Assembly (NCBI RefSeq): GCF_022965805.1
Contig: NC_133103.1
Location: 26,322,445 to 26,386,444 of the forward strand
Reading direction: 5' to 3'
Origin: Primulina eburnea
Lineage: Eukaryota > Streptophyta > Magnoliopsida > Lamiales > Gesneriaceae
Length of the DNA: 64,000 nucleotides
Position numbers and translations under genes: made by a program. The first letter of the stretch is position 1. Each line of letters starts with the position of its first letter. Shown in pieces: positions 35,084 through 44,830 of this stretch. The notes under the pieces were generated by a model that did not search any database, had not been told where the DNA came from, and saw only the letters and a list, made by a program, of their open reading frames with translations.

Positions 35084-35177
35084 TATTGAACTCAAAATTT
35101 TAAAAGATCAATTTTAATTGAGAGTGTTTATTCAACCCCCCTTCTAAACACTCTTGATATGTTAACCGATCCTATCA
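35084..35177 (+). repeat. LTR 3'-end fragment fused to gag (right); outer end of C
   Basis: Same fusion as at 23258-23353, ending gatcctatca, directly followed by the TSD ctctc and B LTR sequence. It therefore serves as the outer right terminus of the whole insertion. Confidence 0.88.
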
Positions 35178-35182
35178 CTCTC

Positions 35183-35706
35183 TGTATTTCTCATAAAAAC
35201 GGCGTCCCCTAATTCTGAACCCTTCCTTTCTTTTTAATTCCTCTGCCAGGGCCGTAAGTCGAAGCCCATTTAGTCTTGTTTCGCAGCCATTAGCGCCGCG
35301 GCGCTGAGTAAGTGGCGCCTAGGCGCCCGTCGTTCGTGAGCATTAGCACCACGACGCTTGTTCCTTGGCGCATAGGCGCTTGTTCTTCGGCAGTGAGGTG
35401 CCTAGGCGCTGCTTGAGCAGCGCCTAGGCGCTGTCTCTCGGCATGCTAGCGCTGCGGCGCTGATCTTGTAGCGCTGCAGCACTGATATTTCGCAAATTGT
35501 GGCGCTGCAGTGCTTGTTGTGGCGCTACGGCTCTGATTCTTTCGCTGTTTTACGCTCAAAAACATCTCTGATTGCTCTCCAACATCCTATAGTTGTATAT
35601 TCCCTGCACTACACAAAAACAACAAAAACCAAGCATAAATCTGCTCGAAACCAGCATAGATCAAATGGATTAACAGTAAAACTAAGTGCAAATCTTGCAC
35701 TTATCA
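35183..35706 (-). repeat. 3' LTR of B, internal-proximal part
   Basis: Continues the LTR interrupted at 20228; it aligns to about 42635-43126 and ends cttgcacttatca next to the PPT. Confidence 0.9.
35292..35534 (-). repeat. GC-rich word array in B 3' LTR
   Basis: Ten 14-bp words such as AGCGCCGCGGCGCT and GGCGCCTAGGCGCC. Centres: 35298.5/35320.5, 35351.5/35373.5, 35403.5/35425.5, 35454.5/35476.5, 35507.5/35527.5. Pair spacing is 22 four times and 20 once; pair step is 51-53 bp. Confidence 0.92.
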
Positions 35707-35722
35707 AACCCCCCCAAACTTG
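35707..35722 (-). promoter_or_regulatory. Polypurine tract of B
   Basis: Minus strand AAGTTTGGGGGGGTTT immediately before the 3' LTR TGATAAGTGC. Confidence 0.8.
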
Positions 35723-37425
35723 AACTTTTGCTAGTCCCGAGAAAAATAAAAGTAAAAATAGGAATGCAGACTCAAGCAAGAAATAAACGCTAACAACTAT
35801 AGTTATAGATATGCAAAAAGTGACAGTGGCCTCAGATTCATTTATTTTCATGTGATTCGTATTTACTCGAGAGTCACATGCGTGTGTGGTATGTCAATGT
35901 TTATCTACCTCATCGAATGAGCAAATAGATTCACAATGCTAAATCGCCTCATAAACTTAAGAAGTCCTCAGTTTGGTGTAACTTACACTTCATTAAAATA
36001 CACAGTTACTTACACAGATCACAAAGGGCTTTATTGTTGATTGTTTGGCTAAAAAGATATTCATCACAAGTATACCCAAGCTGAAGTCACACAATGAGAT
36101 GCTTGCATGCAAATGATTAAAGTCTATACTCGTTAACCATGTTTATCAGGTATCCATAAGCTTGACTTGAACAACTTTTTCCCACTAGTATATTGGATAA
36201 ATGTGACAAGGTTAATAGGTCTTATAGGCTTGTAACGTTAGGCTACGGCTCATGGCTACAATAAAGGAATGGAGATCAAAATTAGAGAGAAATATTTGAA
36301 CTTCATCAATTTCACTCATTTTTATTTTCTTTTCACTCACCACCCACTTATTGTTTTCTTTTCATTCATGTCCTTCATTTCCCAAATGCTTTCTTTCTCA
36401 CCAATTTTGATTCATTCTTTTCATTGTTTTTCTTCTTTTTGAACTCCTTTCTGTACATTCATTTTTTCTCTTTTTCTTTTCAAGGAGTGTTTGAATCATT
36501 CCAACACCAATGAACTTATTTCTCTCAAAATTTAGGTAGGACAATAAGTGTATAATCTTCATTAGGTAGTTGTTTTGGGATGTAGAATAGATACAAGTGG
36601 GGGCTAATTGTGTGTCATTGACACACACCACTTGATTTTTAGTAAGCTCAAAATGGGACACTAGGGATATTTCATGTTCGTTAGGTAGGCTCGAAGGCTT
36701 GAACGGTTCCAAAGATCGCCTAATCTCTATGTCACATATTATTCGTATTTCGCCTCGAAAAGTGTCCAAACAAGTTCTAGATTCCGTCAATCCATTAGTC
36801 AACTCATACAAACCAGTCACAAGTAATTTTCAATCAAAATGATATAGATATAGATGCGCAAAGAAAAGTTAAGCATCTCAATCTATTCGAAGCTCGATGG
36901 GCTAACAATTGATAATGAACAAAGAAGATAGGCCCAAAGATATTGAGAAAGAATGCCGAGATCATTTCTGTGTTCGCAAAAGTGTCAGTCAATGTCATGC
37001 AAGGGTTACTAAAAATCAGACTTCTCTCGTTTAGTTAGCATCACAGGCACGCAAATAGTCTCTGAGAACCAATAATATCAACAAACATGACAGTGCAATA
37101 AAATGTGACTCCCAAGTAATTACGAATACATTCATGCTTTAGACTCACGATTTTTTTTTCATCATCGGCCTCACAATAGCTTATCCATGACTAGTCCTAA
37201 CAATTATAACATAAAATGAAAATAAATAAACGATTTTTTTTAAACAAAAAGTGTAGGGAATAACTGATCAAGATCTAAAAATAAGAACTGAGAACTGAAA
37301 TCCACAATTAAAACAGAGTAAAGCAGAGTAAAGGTGCAAAGTAAACGGTATTAAATGACAAGTCAGAGTAAAATAGAGTGACCGGCAGGGAATAACAAGT
37401 AATGACAATGACAAGTGATGACAGA
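35723..37425 (-). other. 3' non-coding region of B
   Basis: 1.7 kb, AT-rich, no convincing ORF on either strand. It starts with a block (cttttgctagtcccgagaaaa) matching the PPT-side block of D, and ends at a second G-run. Confidence 0.55.
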
Positions 37426-37462
37426 CGACCCCCCCAAACTTAAATACGTGCATTGTCCCCAA
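37426..37462 (-). promoter_or_regulatory. Second polypurine-like tract of B with conserved 15-mer
   Basis: Minus strand carries CATTGGGGACAATGC, then AAGTTTGGGGGGGTCG. The 15-mer is identical to that at the same place in D. Confidence 0.5.
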
Positions 37463-37633
37463 TGTACAGTAATAAAACACGAAAAAGATGGGACCACGTA
37501 CCTCACATAGCGAGTGTCAGGACTCGATGTCCTCGCTTGATGGCTCAGACTCCTCCTCCTCATCATCAGGTTCATGTCCGAATGTAGGCTGTGGTAGGTA
37601 TGGCTCACCAGATGGATTGGTGGGAGGGTAATT

Positions 37634-38630
37634 CTACGAAAACACGCGATGATAATCATAAACATACGCCTGGTGCTTGCGCGTCATCCTCAAAAATCTC
37701 TCCAGCTTTCGGTCGACTTCATCCATACGGGGGTCCGCTGGTCTGTGCATGTGACGACTGTGGGGCGGGCTGTGTCGGTGTACCACTGCCTGAGGCCTCT
37801 CCTGAATCATGAATAACCCTTTGTCTTCTCCTATCCCTCGGGAGGGCTCCAGACAGTGATATATCGTCTTTTGTATATAGTAACGTCTCACTGTCATCCC
37901 AAGTAACACCCGCTACACGACAGAGGTCGGTGATAGTCGATGAGTGGGGCATGCTGACAGTGGATGTACCCCTAGCAGCCTGTATAATAGATGTCATAAT
38001 AACTCAGCCTGCGTCCACAGTCCTGCCGGTGAGGACGCAAATGATCAATGCCGCCTTCTTCTTCGTCACATCCGACACGTGCCCAGATGGCATCACCCGC
38101 GAGGCCACGAAACGATACCAGTTGTAGGCCTCCCTTTTCAGTGACGTTGCTGGGAATGTGACCGGGGCTCGTTGATTGTTGAGTTTCCAAACTGTATCCG
38201 GTGCACAAAGTGTGTTGATGACAGTGTCACTAGGGTATACGGGTCTCTCATAAGCAATGTGTACCCGTCTGTCTCATAATCTGGCATCCCATACAGTGAA
38301 TTGATCGTCATGCTGTCGAAGGCAACCATCCGCCCTCGAATCCTCACATGAAACTCCTCATGCTTAACCTTCAGATTTGCATAAAATTCCCTCATAAGGG
38401 ACATCACAGCATCAGCCGGGGGCTTAACAAATTCACCCCAATTTATTTCTCGAGCACGAACCAACGTAAGAATATCTGTGTGGCACTGCTCCATATTCGC
38501 ATGCTTTTCTCTAACAATTCATATAATTCTTGGCGGCTTTTGCATCCCAGAATCGTCGTCTATCAAAAGTGACAGTAGACGACTCACCCTCGCCAGACGC
38601 ACCCCGCTTATTTTTCTTTTTCGACGGCAT
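37634..38630 (-). pseudogene. Accessory ORF of B, homologue of D accessory ORF
   Basis: ATG at 38628-38630 opens MPSKKKNKRGASGEGESS, parallel to the basic, Ser-rich start in D. A frame break near 38510 leads into a frame with INWGEFVKPPADAVM and MREFYANLKVKHEEF (D has WGKFCRQP and REFYANAAE). After another shift near 38150 it reads YNWYRFVASRVMPSGHVSDV and KKAALIICVLTGRTVDAG, matching the YAFLATLLMPVGHTSEV and LLLYALITQ stretch of D. It then passes an in-frame stop, and a polar tail ends at TAG 37634. Unknown function; fragments lie in at least three frames. A GC-rich array with a TATA-like sequence lies about 500 bp upstream. Confidence 0.72.
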
Positions 38631-38639
38631 AATTGTATT

Positions 38640-39130
38640 CAAGATCAACGTTGCTCAACAATTTTTCAACAATTCAACACCCACAATATCAACAAGATCA
38701 ATAAATCAACAATTCCTTCAAACATGCAATATTCCCAATCCAACAATATCCATAACAACCTCACTGAGACAATTCATCGAACACGTTGTGTACGTAACTC
38801 AAAACTCAATCCTTTCAAATTTCAAGCATTAAAATCAAGAATTCCTATCCCAAAGGCTGTTACCTGATGATGTGTTGCTTCAAAATATGCTTCAATCCGT
38901 CTGGGTTTCAGCTCGTTGAAGAACTGCCTTGGAGATTGTTGAGCCAAAGAGATGCTAGGAGGGAGAAATTGAAGATGGAATACCTTGGGAGTGAATCGTA
39001 TGGTGTCTTTCGGTGTTTAGAAGGCTAGTTTGTGGTGTTGGGCGATTTTTCGGTGGAAGAGGGTAGTGAGGGTTGCGGCGCTTCCTTATTAGGTTTCTGA
39101 AAAATGAGTTTCGGTCCTCTTTATTTTTTT
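38640..39130 (-). other. Presumed 5' leader of B accessory ORF
   Basis: Between the internal array/TATA-like site and the accessory ATG. No ORF belongs here; Gln/Asn-rich plus-strand frames look like chance. Confidence 0.4.
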
Positions 39131-39140
39131 TTCATATAAG
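39131..39140 (-). promoter_or_regulatory. TATA-like site next to B internal array
   Basis: Minus strand CTTATATGAA, 8 bp past the last GC-rich word and about 500 bp before the accessory ATG. Promoter role inferred. Confidence 0.4.
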
Positions 39141-39147
39141 ACGAACT

Positions 39148-39320
39148 AGCGCCGCGGCGCTCAACTCTCGGCCTCTTCAGCGCTGCGGCGCTGAATGTAT
39201 AGCGCCTAGGTGCTAATATATTCGAACATATGGCGCCGCAGCGCTTGATTCATAGCGCCTAGGCGCTTCCTCTTCGCATGCCTTAGGTCTGCGGCTCTAT
39301 TCTTGTGGCGCTGCGGCGCT
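39148..39320 (-). promoter_or_regulatory. Internal GC-rich array upstream of B accessory ORF
   Basis: Seven words of the same kind as in the B LTRs. Centres: 39154.5, 39185.5, 39207.5, 39238.5, 39260.5, 39291.5, 39313.5, alternating 31, 22, 31, 22, 31, 22 bp (period 53). It is the counterpart of 12136-12285 in D, but with B-specific words. Confidence 0.75.
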
Positions 39321-39572
39321 GACTTTTTCGGATTTTTTTGTCCAATTAAGCTCCTTTCGTTGCCCAGCAAAACTTTTTACCTGCAAAAGAGAACGCATAT
39401 CAATGTCTAATCGTCAAATGCAGAATCAAAAACAAAGAAAACGTAAAAACAATTATACTACTGAAAATAAAATAAAATAAAATAAAATGAAAGCAATAAA
39501 CAGATACTGGTTGGGTTGCCTCCCAACAAGCGCTTGGTTTAACGTCGTCAGCCCGACTGTCACTAGACTCAT

Positions 39573-41616
39573 CAAGGTGGGTCATATGATTTCTTGGATT
39601 CCTTTATTTCCACCAGCTGACCTTCAACTTCTATGGCCATATTTCCTCGTCTCAAATCAATGACAGCCCCAGCAGCAGCCAAGAATGGTCGTCCTAAAAT
39701 GGTACGAACATTCTAACTGTCCCTCATGTCAAGTACCAAAAAATCTGCTGGAAGCTTCAATTTATCAATTTTGAGTTCAACATCTTCCACAATGCCCAAT
39801 GGTGTCCTGATCGATTTATCTGCCATTTGTAAACTTAGTCCCGTGGGCTTCATCTTGCTCCATCCAAGTTTCTCGTAGAGAGAACTTGGCATTATATTCA
39901 CACTTGCTCCTGAATCACAGATGGCTTTTTCCACTAACTGACCCCCTATTTCACATGGTACGATGAATTCCCTGGGGTCTTGCAGCTTCCGAGGAAGATC
40001 TCCTTGACTCCCCTTGTCATCTTCTTCAGTAAAAGCCACCTCTTCCTGCTCTACAGACTGAATGTTAGAGTGTAGGTTCTTGAGATCTTCAAGACTTTTT
40101 TTCTTTTGAAACTCAGCTTTCAATTTTAAAAATCTTTGAGGGTATGGAAGTAACGAAATATCAATGCATTGATCAAAATCATAACTCTTACCTTTCTTAC
40201 CTCGATTCCCTTTGCTTGGAGTTGGCTGATCAACTTTCTCTTCTCTGCTTACTACAATCTCTTCATGCTGTATAAAAATGGCATTCACCTCTCTCAGATT
40301 TGGGTCTGCGGTCTTTTGAACTGCGCCAGACGGTTGGGATGTGAACTGCTTCGTTATCTGACCCACTCGCGATTCAAGGATTTTTAAGGTAGCACCAATA
40401 CTTGTCATGTGGGTTTCTAGGTTGTCAAGCCTAGACTCAGTCCTAGCCATTCTCTTGCCAGATTCAGCAACAAACGTTCCAACTAAGTCCTCAAATGATC
40501 GCTTCCCTTCCCCATTTGATGTATTGAACCCCGGTGGAGGATTTAATACATTCTTATTGTTCGCATAAGAAAAATTTTCATGGTTTCTCAGCCCAGGATG
40601 ATAAGTATTAGGGGGAGGGTTACCTCGATATCCTCCATAGCCTCCAAAGTTTTTGTTGTTGATATATTGGACTTCTTCAAGAAAATGTGGTTCTTCAACA
40701 ACAAGCAATGGTTCCTCAGTGTTTGATGTACTCACTTTATTCATGGTTGCTATCTGTGTAGTCAACGCTGAAACTTGTGCAGTGAGTGAAGTGATATGAT
40801 CCACGGCATAGACTCCAGCAATCCTCTTTACTCCTGACCTCTCAGATGGCAATAGGTAGCTATTAATAGTCATATGCTCAAGCAAGTCATAGGCTTGAGC
40901 AGGGGACTTGGCAAAGATCGTGCCACCTGCCGCTGCATCCACTGTTGTCCGTGTCTGACCATTCAATCCATTACAAAACAACACAATCTGCACCCAGTCT
41001 TCGAAACCTTGATTTGGGCACCTGGGCAACAACTCTTTATACCTTTCCCAAGCTTCATACAACTGCTCGAAGTCTGTCAGTCTAAAAGTGCTGATCTCAA
41101 TCTTTAATTGTGAAGACTTCGCAGGTGGAAAATATTTAGAAAGGAACTTCGTCGCCAGCTCCTGCCATGTCGTGATGCTCCCTAACGGCAGTGATTGGAG
41201 TCATCCTCTTGCTTGATCCTGAGAGAAAAAGGAAACAAACGCAATCTAATAATGTCGTCAGGAACATTATTAATTTTTACCGTATCTGTGATTTCCAAGA
41301 AAGTTCTCAGGTGAACATGAGGATCTGAAGTAGCAGTTCCAGCGAACTGGTTTTGTTGAACCATATTGATCAGGGCAGGCTTCAGCTAAAAATTGTTGGC
41401 ATTTATGGTCCCCCGAGCAATACCAGAGTAATGATTGTTGATCACTGGTTGGAAGTGATCTCTGATAGGAATAGCCTCTGGCTGGGCGTGTCTGTCATTC
41501 TCTTTGTTCTCAGCCATTGCTTGGATCTCTTCTCTTCTTGCTTTTCTTAATCTTCTCGCAGTTCTTTCGATCTCTGGATAAAAAATAAGCAAGTCAGGGC
41601 TTTGCGATCTTAGCAT
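39573..41616 (-). pseudogene. B gag and protease
   Basis: Athila-type gag then protease. Gag pieces: EIERTARRLRKARREE opening near 41580, TAG at 41386-41388 after NNF, then LKPALINMVQQNQFAG, VHLRTFLEITDTVKI and RLRLFPFSLR. A frameshift near 41215 follows, then the long open block 39713-41062 (YEAWERYKELLPRCPNQG, NGLNGQTRTTVDAAAGG, a coil-like ESRLDNLETHMTS). The protease motif is ICDSGASVNIMPSSLYEKLG, intact at D-S-G-A-S, followed by GLSLQMADKSIRTPLG. TAG at 39713-39715 interrupts just before GRPFLAAAGAVIDLRRG, which stays in frame to about 39573. No zinc knuckle seen. Nothing resembling RT follows. Confidence 0.85.
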
Positions 41617-41731
41617 GCACTGTCAAGTAGAAAAAATTATAATGTAACAAATAAATAAATAAATAAAATAAAATCTAAATTAAAGTCAAGACTACTTAGT
41701 AACGATATTGATATGCAATTAAACAGTTTAC

Positions 41732-41749
41732 TCCCCGGCAACGGCGCCA
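41732..41749 (-). promoter_or_regulatory. Primer-binding site of B (Asp-tRNA type)
   Basis: Minus strand TGGCGCCGTTGCCGGGGA, identical to the PBS of D. Confidence 0.9.
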
Positions 41750-41755
41750 AAAACT

Positions 41756-43126
41756 TGTTGCGTATTTTCACTACCGCAATTGTACGGTGTCAAGTTTTAG
41801 TACTGGTTTGAGTACAGATATCGATCTCACGAAAATTAATTATTTAAAATTGTATATTAATTAACATAATTGACAAAGCTCAACTTTATTTAGACAAATC
41901 AAATTGTTGGTTTATAATCAATTCAAATAAAATAACAAATCCTCTAATTCTAGCACATAGTAGAAATTCAATGAGTGAAGCAATCTAGAGATATGATTTC
42001 GTCGAGTCTCCCCTATTCTAAATTAACATTGACTAACATTTAATTAAATCACACCATCTTTATTAACCAAGAACTCACAATATTTTCTATTCTCTCTGTC
42101 GAGTGATAAATAGAACTGTATTACCTATTACCGATTTTAATATGTCTATTCAAAATCATGTAACACGTAATAAATGCACACAAGGTTCTCTCATGGATTC
42201 GCCAAAGTTATACGTCTTTCGCACGCTATAAACATCTGACATTGCGATTTCCCCTGTCCTAATTTCGATCACCTCTCTCGAGTGTTAGATCTCAATTATC
42301 AGGTCAGTCGAATTATGGCCAGTAATCCAAAAGAATTAAAGATAAGAAGTCACAAATAAACATGACAAATTAATTCAATGAAAATTCAAAACGTCAATAA
42401 CATAGGTTCGACAACGACTACGTCAGAAAATAGAATTAGTTCATACTCAAATCTAAATAAAAACAACGCATGTTCAAAGTTTTAGACATCGAAATACGAT
42501 AGAATATAAAAATGGAAGAACAGAATAACAAATCCGAAGTGTCGTCTCTGTCCCCAGATTCGTCGTTCTCCGTATTTGCTATCGATCTTCACGCTCTGGA
42601 TCGTCGTCTCGTGTTTGCTTCTGCTCTCCTCTCTGTATTTCTCTGAAAAACGGCGTCCACTAATTCTGAACCTTCCTTTCTTTTTAATTCCTCCGCCAGG
42701 CCGTAAGTCGAAGCCCATTTAGTCTTGTTTTGCCGCCATTAGCGCCGCAGCGCTGAGTAAGTGGCGCCTAGGCGCCCGTCGTTCGTGAGCATTAGCGCCG
42801 CGGCGTTTTTCCCTTGGCGCTTGTTCTTCGGCAGTGAGGCGCCGCGGCGCTTGTCTCTAAGCATGCTGGCGCTGCGGCGCTGATCTTGTAGCGCTGCGGC
42901 GCTAGTCTTTCGCAAATTGTGGCGCTGCAGCACTTGTTGTGGCGCTGCGGCTCTGATTCTTTCGCTGTTTTACGCTCAAAAACATTCCTGATTGCTCTCC
43001 AACATCCCATACTTGTATATTCCCTGCACTACACAAAAACAACAAAAACCAAGCATAAATCTTCTCGAAACCAGCATATATCAAATGGATTAACAGTAAA
43101 ATTAAGTGCAATTCTTGCACTTATCA
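41756..43126 (-). repeat. 5' LTR of B (1371 bp)
   Basis: From TGTTGCGTATTTTC to gcacttatca; followed by TSD gcatt. It is the counterpart of 19344-20228 plus 35183-35706 but has lost about one and a half array words. Confidence 0.93.
42741..42954 (-). repeat. GC-rich word array in B 5' LTR
   Basis: Eight full words and one truncated. Centres include 42747.5/42769.5, 42800.5, 42844.5, 42874.5/42896.5 and 42927.5/42947.5. Pair spacing 22, 22 and 20; steps of 53 where uninterrupted. Two internal deletions relative to the other LTR. Confidence 0.9.
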
Positions 43127-43131
43127 GCATT

Positions 43132-43240
43132 GTGCGTAGTTGCGTGAGATCTGGCGTATCCGCGTGCTTTTTGCTGTTCGGAACGAGTTTGACAGATCTT
43201 CACACGTAGGTGCGCAAATTCCTGTGCGGGTACGCGCATT
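43132..43240 (-). repeat. Degenerate word array in host LTR (E4a) hit by B
   Basis: Words near gtgcgtagttgcg (centre 43138), gcgtatccgcg (43159), cgtaggtgcg (43209) and tgcgggtacgcg (43230). Pair spacing is about 20-22 and unit step about 71, although the words are decayed. Confidence 0.6.
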
Positions 43241-43690
43241 ATTCTATCCAAAACAATATTATACATTTTGAATTAGCAAAAGTCGTCAACATGAAATTGT
43301 AGCTCTATGTATTGGCTTTCATATGCCATTAACCTCACTCAATTTGGACATTGGACACGAAATCTATGCTCATTCTCCTAAAATGTTTCAGTACAAGAAC
43401 TTCAATGCACACGACACATTTCAGGATGATTTTGCCCCTATTTCCAAATGGATTTGGACAAAAATCAAAACATAAAAGTTTTAGTGCTATATATTAGCTT
43501 TCTAATGAAATTAGTTTCATTTCATTTGAAATAATACTTAGATAATTATTCTAGAAACCATAATTATTTTCTCACTTTCATTGTCAATTATATACTTCTT
43601 ACACTTAATAACACGACAAAATTCATGAATTATCGAGAATCAAAATATTATTTACGATAAAGAGATCCTTACAATAACTTCTTGATTCAG
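43241..43690 (-). repeat. E4a LTR remnant
   Basis: AT-rich LTR-like DNA beyond the degenerate array, with phrases shared in kind with other gypsy LTRs here (gacacatttcagg, atttccaaatggatttgg). No ORF. Confidence 0.45.
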
Positions 43691-44830
43691 CACTTGAAGT
43701 TTGATGCTCTTTCTCCAACAATCTATCAATTAATGATTATTTGCTAATCAATCCATTCCAAGAGTAACATCAAATTCTCACTTTCATTGTAAATTATATT
43801 CCTTTTTCTTGTTTTGGGCAGCACTAGTGTTTGATCTGGTTCATGTATTGTGGGTTCATGAAAATCTGCAACGTGGGTTCCCAATTTCCCAATATTAAAA
43901 TATGCTTCAAACTTCCTATGACATTCTCTTGCATTTCGTAGTAGACAAGTATGAAATGGTTTTCATTCCAGATAGGTTGAGGGAGGTTCTTTGAATGACC
44001 CACTTGACTAATTTGACCGCTTGAACTATTGTTTACCTTGGGAAGGTTGAGTCATGCTAGGTCGTTTATTATTTTCTCATCCTCTCAACTCTTGGTATCA
44101 ATTACAACTCTAATGGTTGCTCCCATCATATCTGCAAAACTCATAAATTGGTATACTACCATGGGTGGTTGGATTCAACTACTCAAACCTTTCTTGAAGT
44201 GATACATCTTAATTGTGTCGTCTGCCACGATAGTCGGGGCATGTTCCGAGGGAGTTGAACTTCGAATTGTACTCAACTACTGATAAATCCAGAGCCTGGG
44301 TGAAATTTTCTAATTCATTCAACTTTCACAATTGAATTTCTGTCGGATAATAATGTTTCAAGAAAGCTCATCGAAACTGTTGCCATGTGATTGGTCCATC
44401 TACTAACATTGTTGGTAAAATTGTTTCTCACAATTTTCTTGCTTTTTAATCCTAGAACGACGTCTCCACATCTACCTTAAGTCCTTCCAGAACTTTGAAT
44501 AGTCTAAGCTAGGTCTCAATATTCTTTTGCTAGTTTTGGCCAACTTCTAGATCAAGATTATCATCAAACGTTGTAACTCGGTTCCTTCAAAGGGACTCAT
44601 AATGGTACTTGATTCATTTGGTAGTGGAGGTGCTAGGTGGCTGATTGGCTTTAAGGTTCAACAATAATTACAGTTTGTTGTTACTATAGTTGTTATAGGC
44701 ATAAAATCCTCTTGGTTAAGGATAAACCCTGGTGGTGGCGGCGGAGTTCCATCGTCGTTATTGTTGTTGCGATTGACGTAGAGTGGGTTGTGGTTGTTTT
44801 GGGGAGGTATTCCGGTTGTTTCCCATAATT
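43691..44830 (-). pseudogene. E4a eroded gypsy gag
   Basis: A heavily mutated copy of the sequence at 48183-49250. Both show, on the plus strand, the same phrases (gttttgggc/gttctgggc ggcactagtg, cctcatcctctca-type, ggctgctcccatca-type, gtcctt c(c/t)(a/g)gaactttc). In minus-strand frames short pieces resemble chromovirus gag next to a lost zinc knuckle and the start of protease. Many stops; no domain can be read through. Assigned mainly by its match to E4b, where protease is recognisable. Confidence 0.55.

Larger units (their letters stand above)
20229..35177 (+). mobile_element. C: Ty1/copia composite with 3.1-kb terminal direct repeats
   Basis: Plus-strand copia element in the B LTR, flanked by TSD CTCTC (20224-20228 and 35178-35182). 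Each end is LTR (about 939 bp) + gag + the last about 95 bp of an LTR: 20229-23353 and 32055-35177, 3125 and 3123 bp. Between them lie 5'-truncated pol (from mid-integrase), two antisense genes, a split accessory ORF with a solo LTR inside, and a PPT. The extra ORFs after pol recall the Sirevirus/SIRE group, but the clade is only suggested. Confidence 0.88.
19344..43126 (-). mobile_element. B: Athila-like non-autonomous element (gag-PR + accessory ORF)
   Basis: Minus-strand element with TSD GCATT on both sides (19339-19343, 43127-43131), two related LTRs, Asp-type PBS and PPT. Its own internal region is 35707-41755; the 14.9-kb copia composite C sits in the 3' LTR. Gag and protease are present, but only about 250 bp separate the protease end from the array upstream of the accessory ORF, so RT, RNase H and integrase are absent. 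It resembles TR-GAG-type non-autonomous elements; it would need another element's enzymes. Confidence 0.85.
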
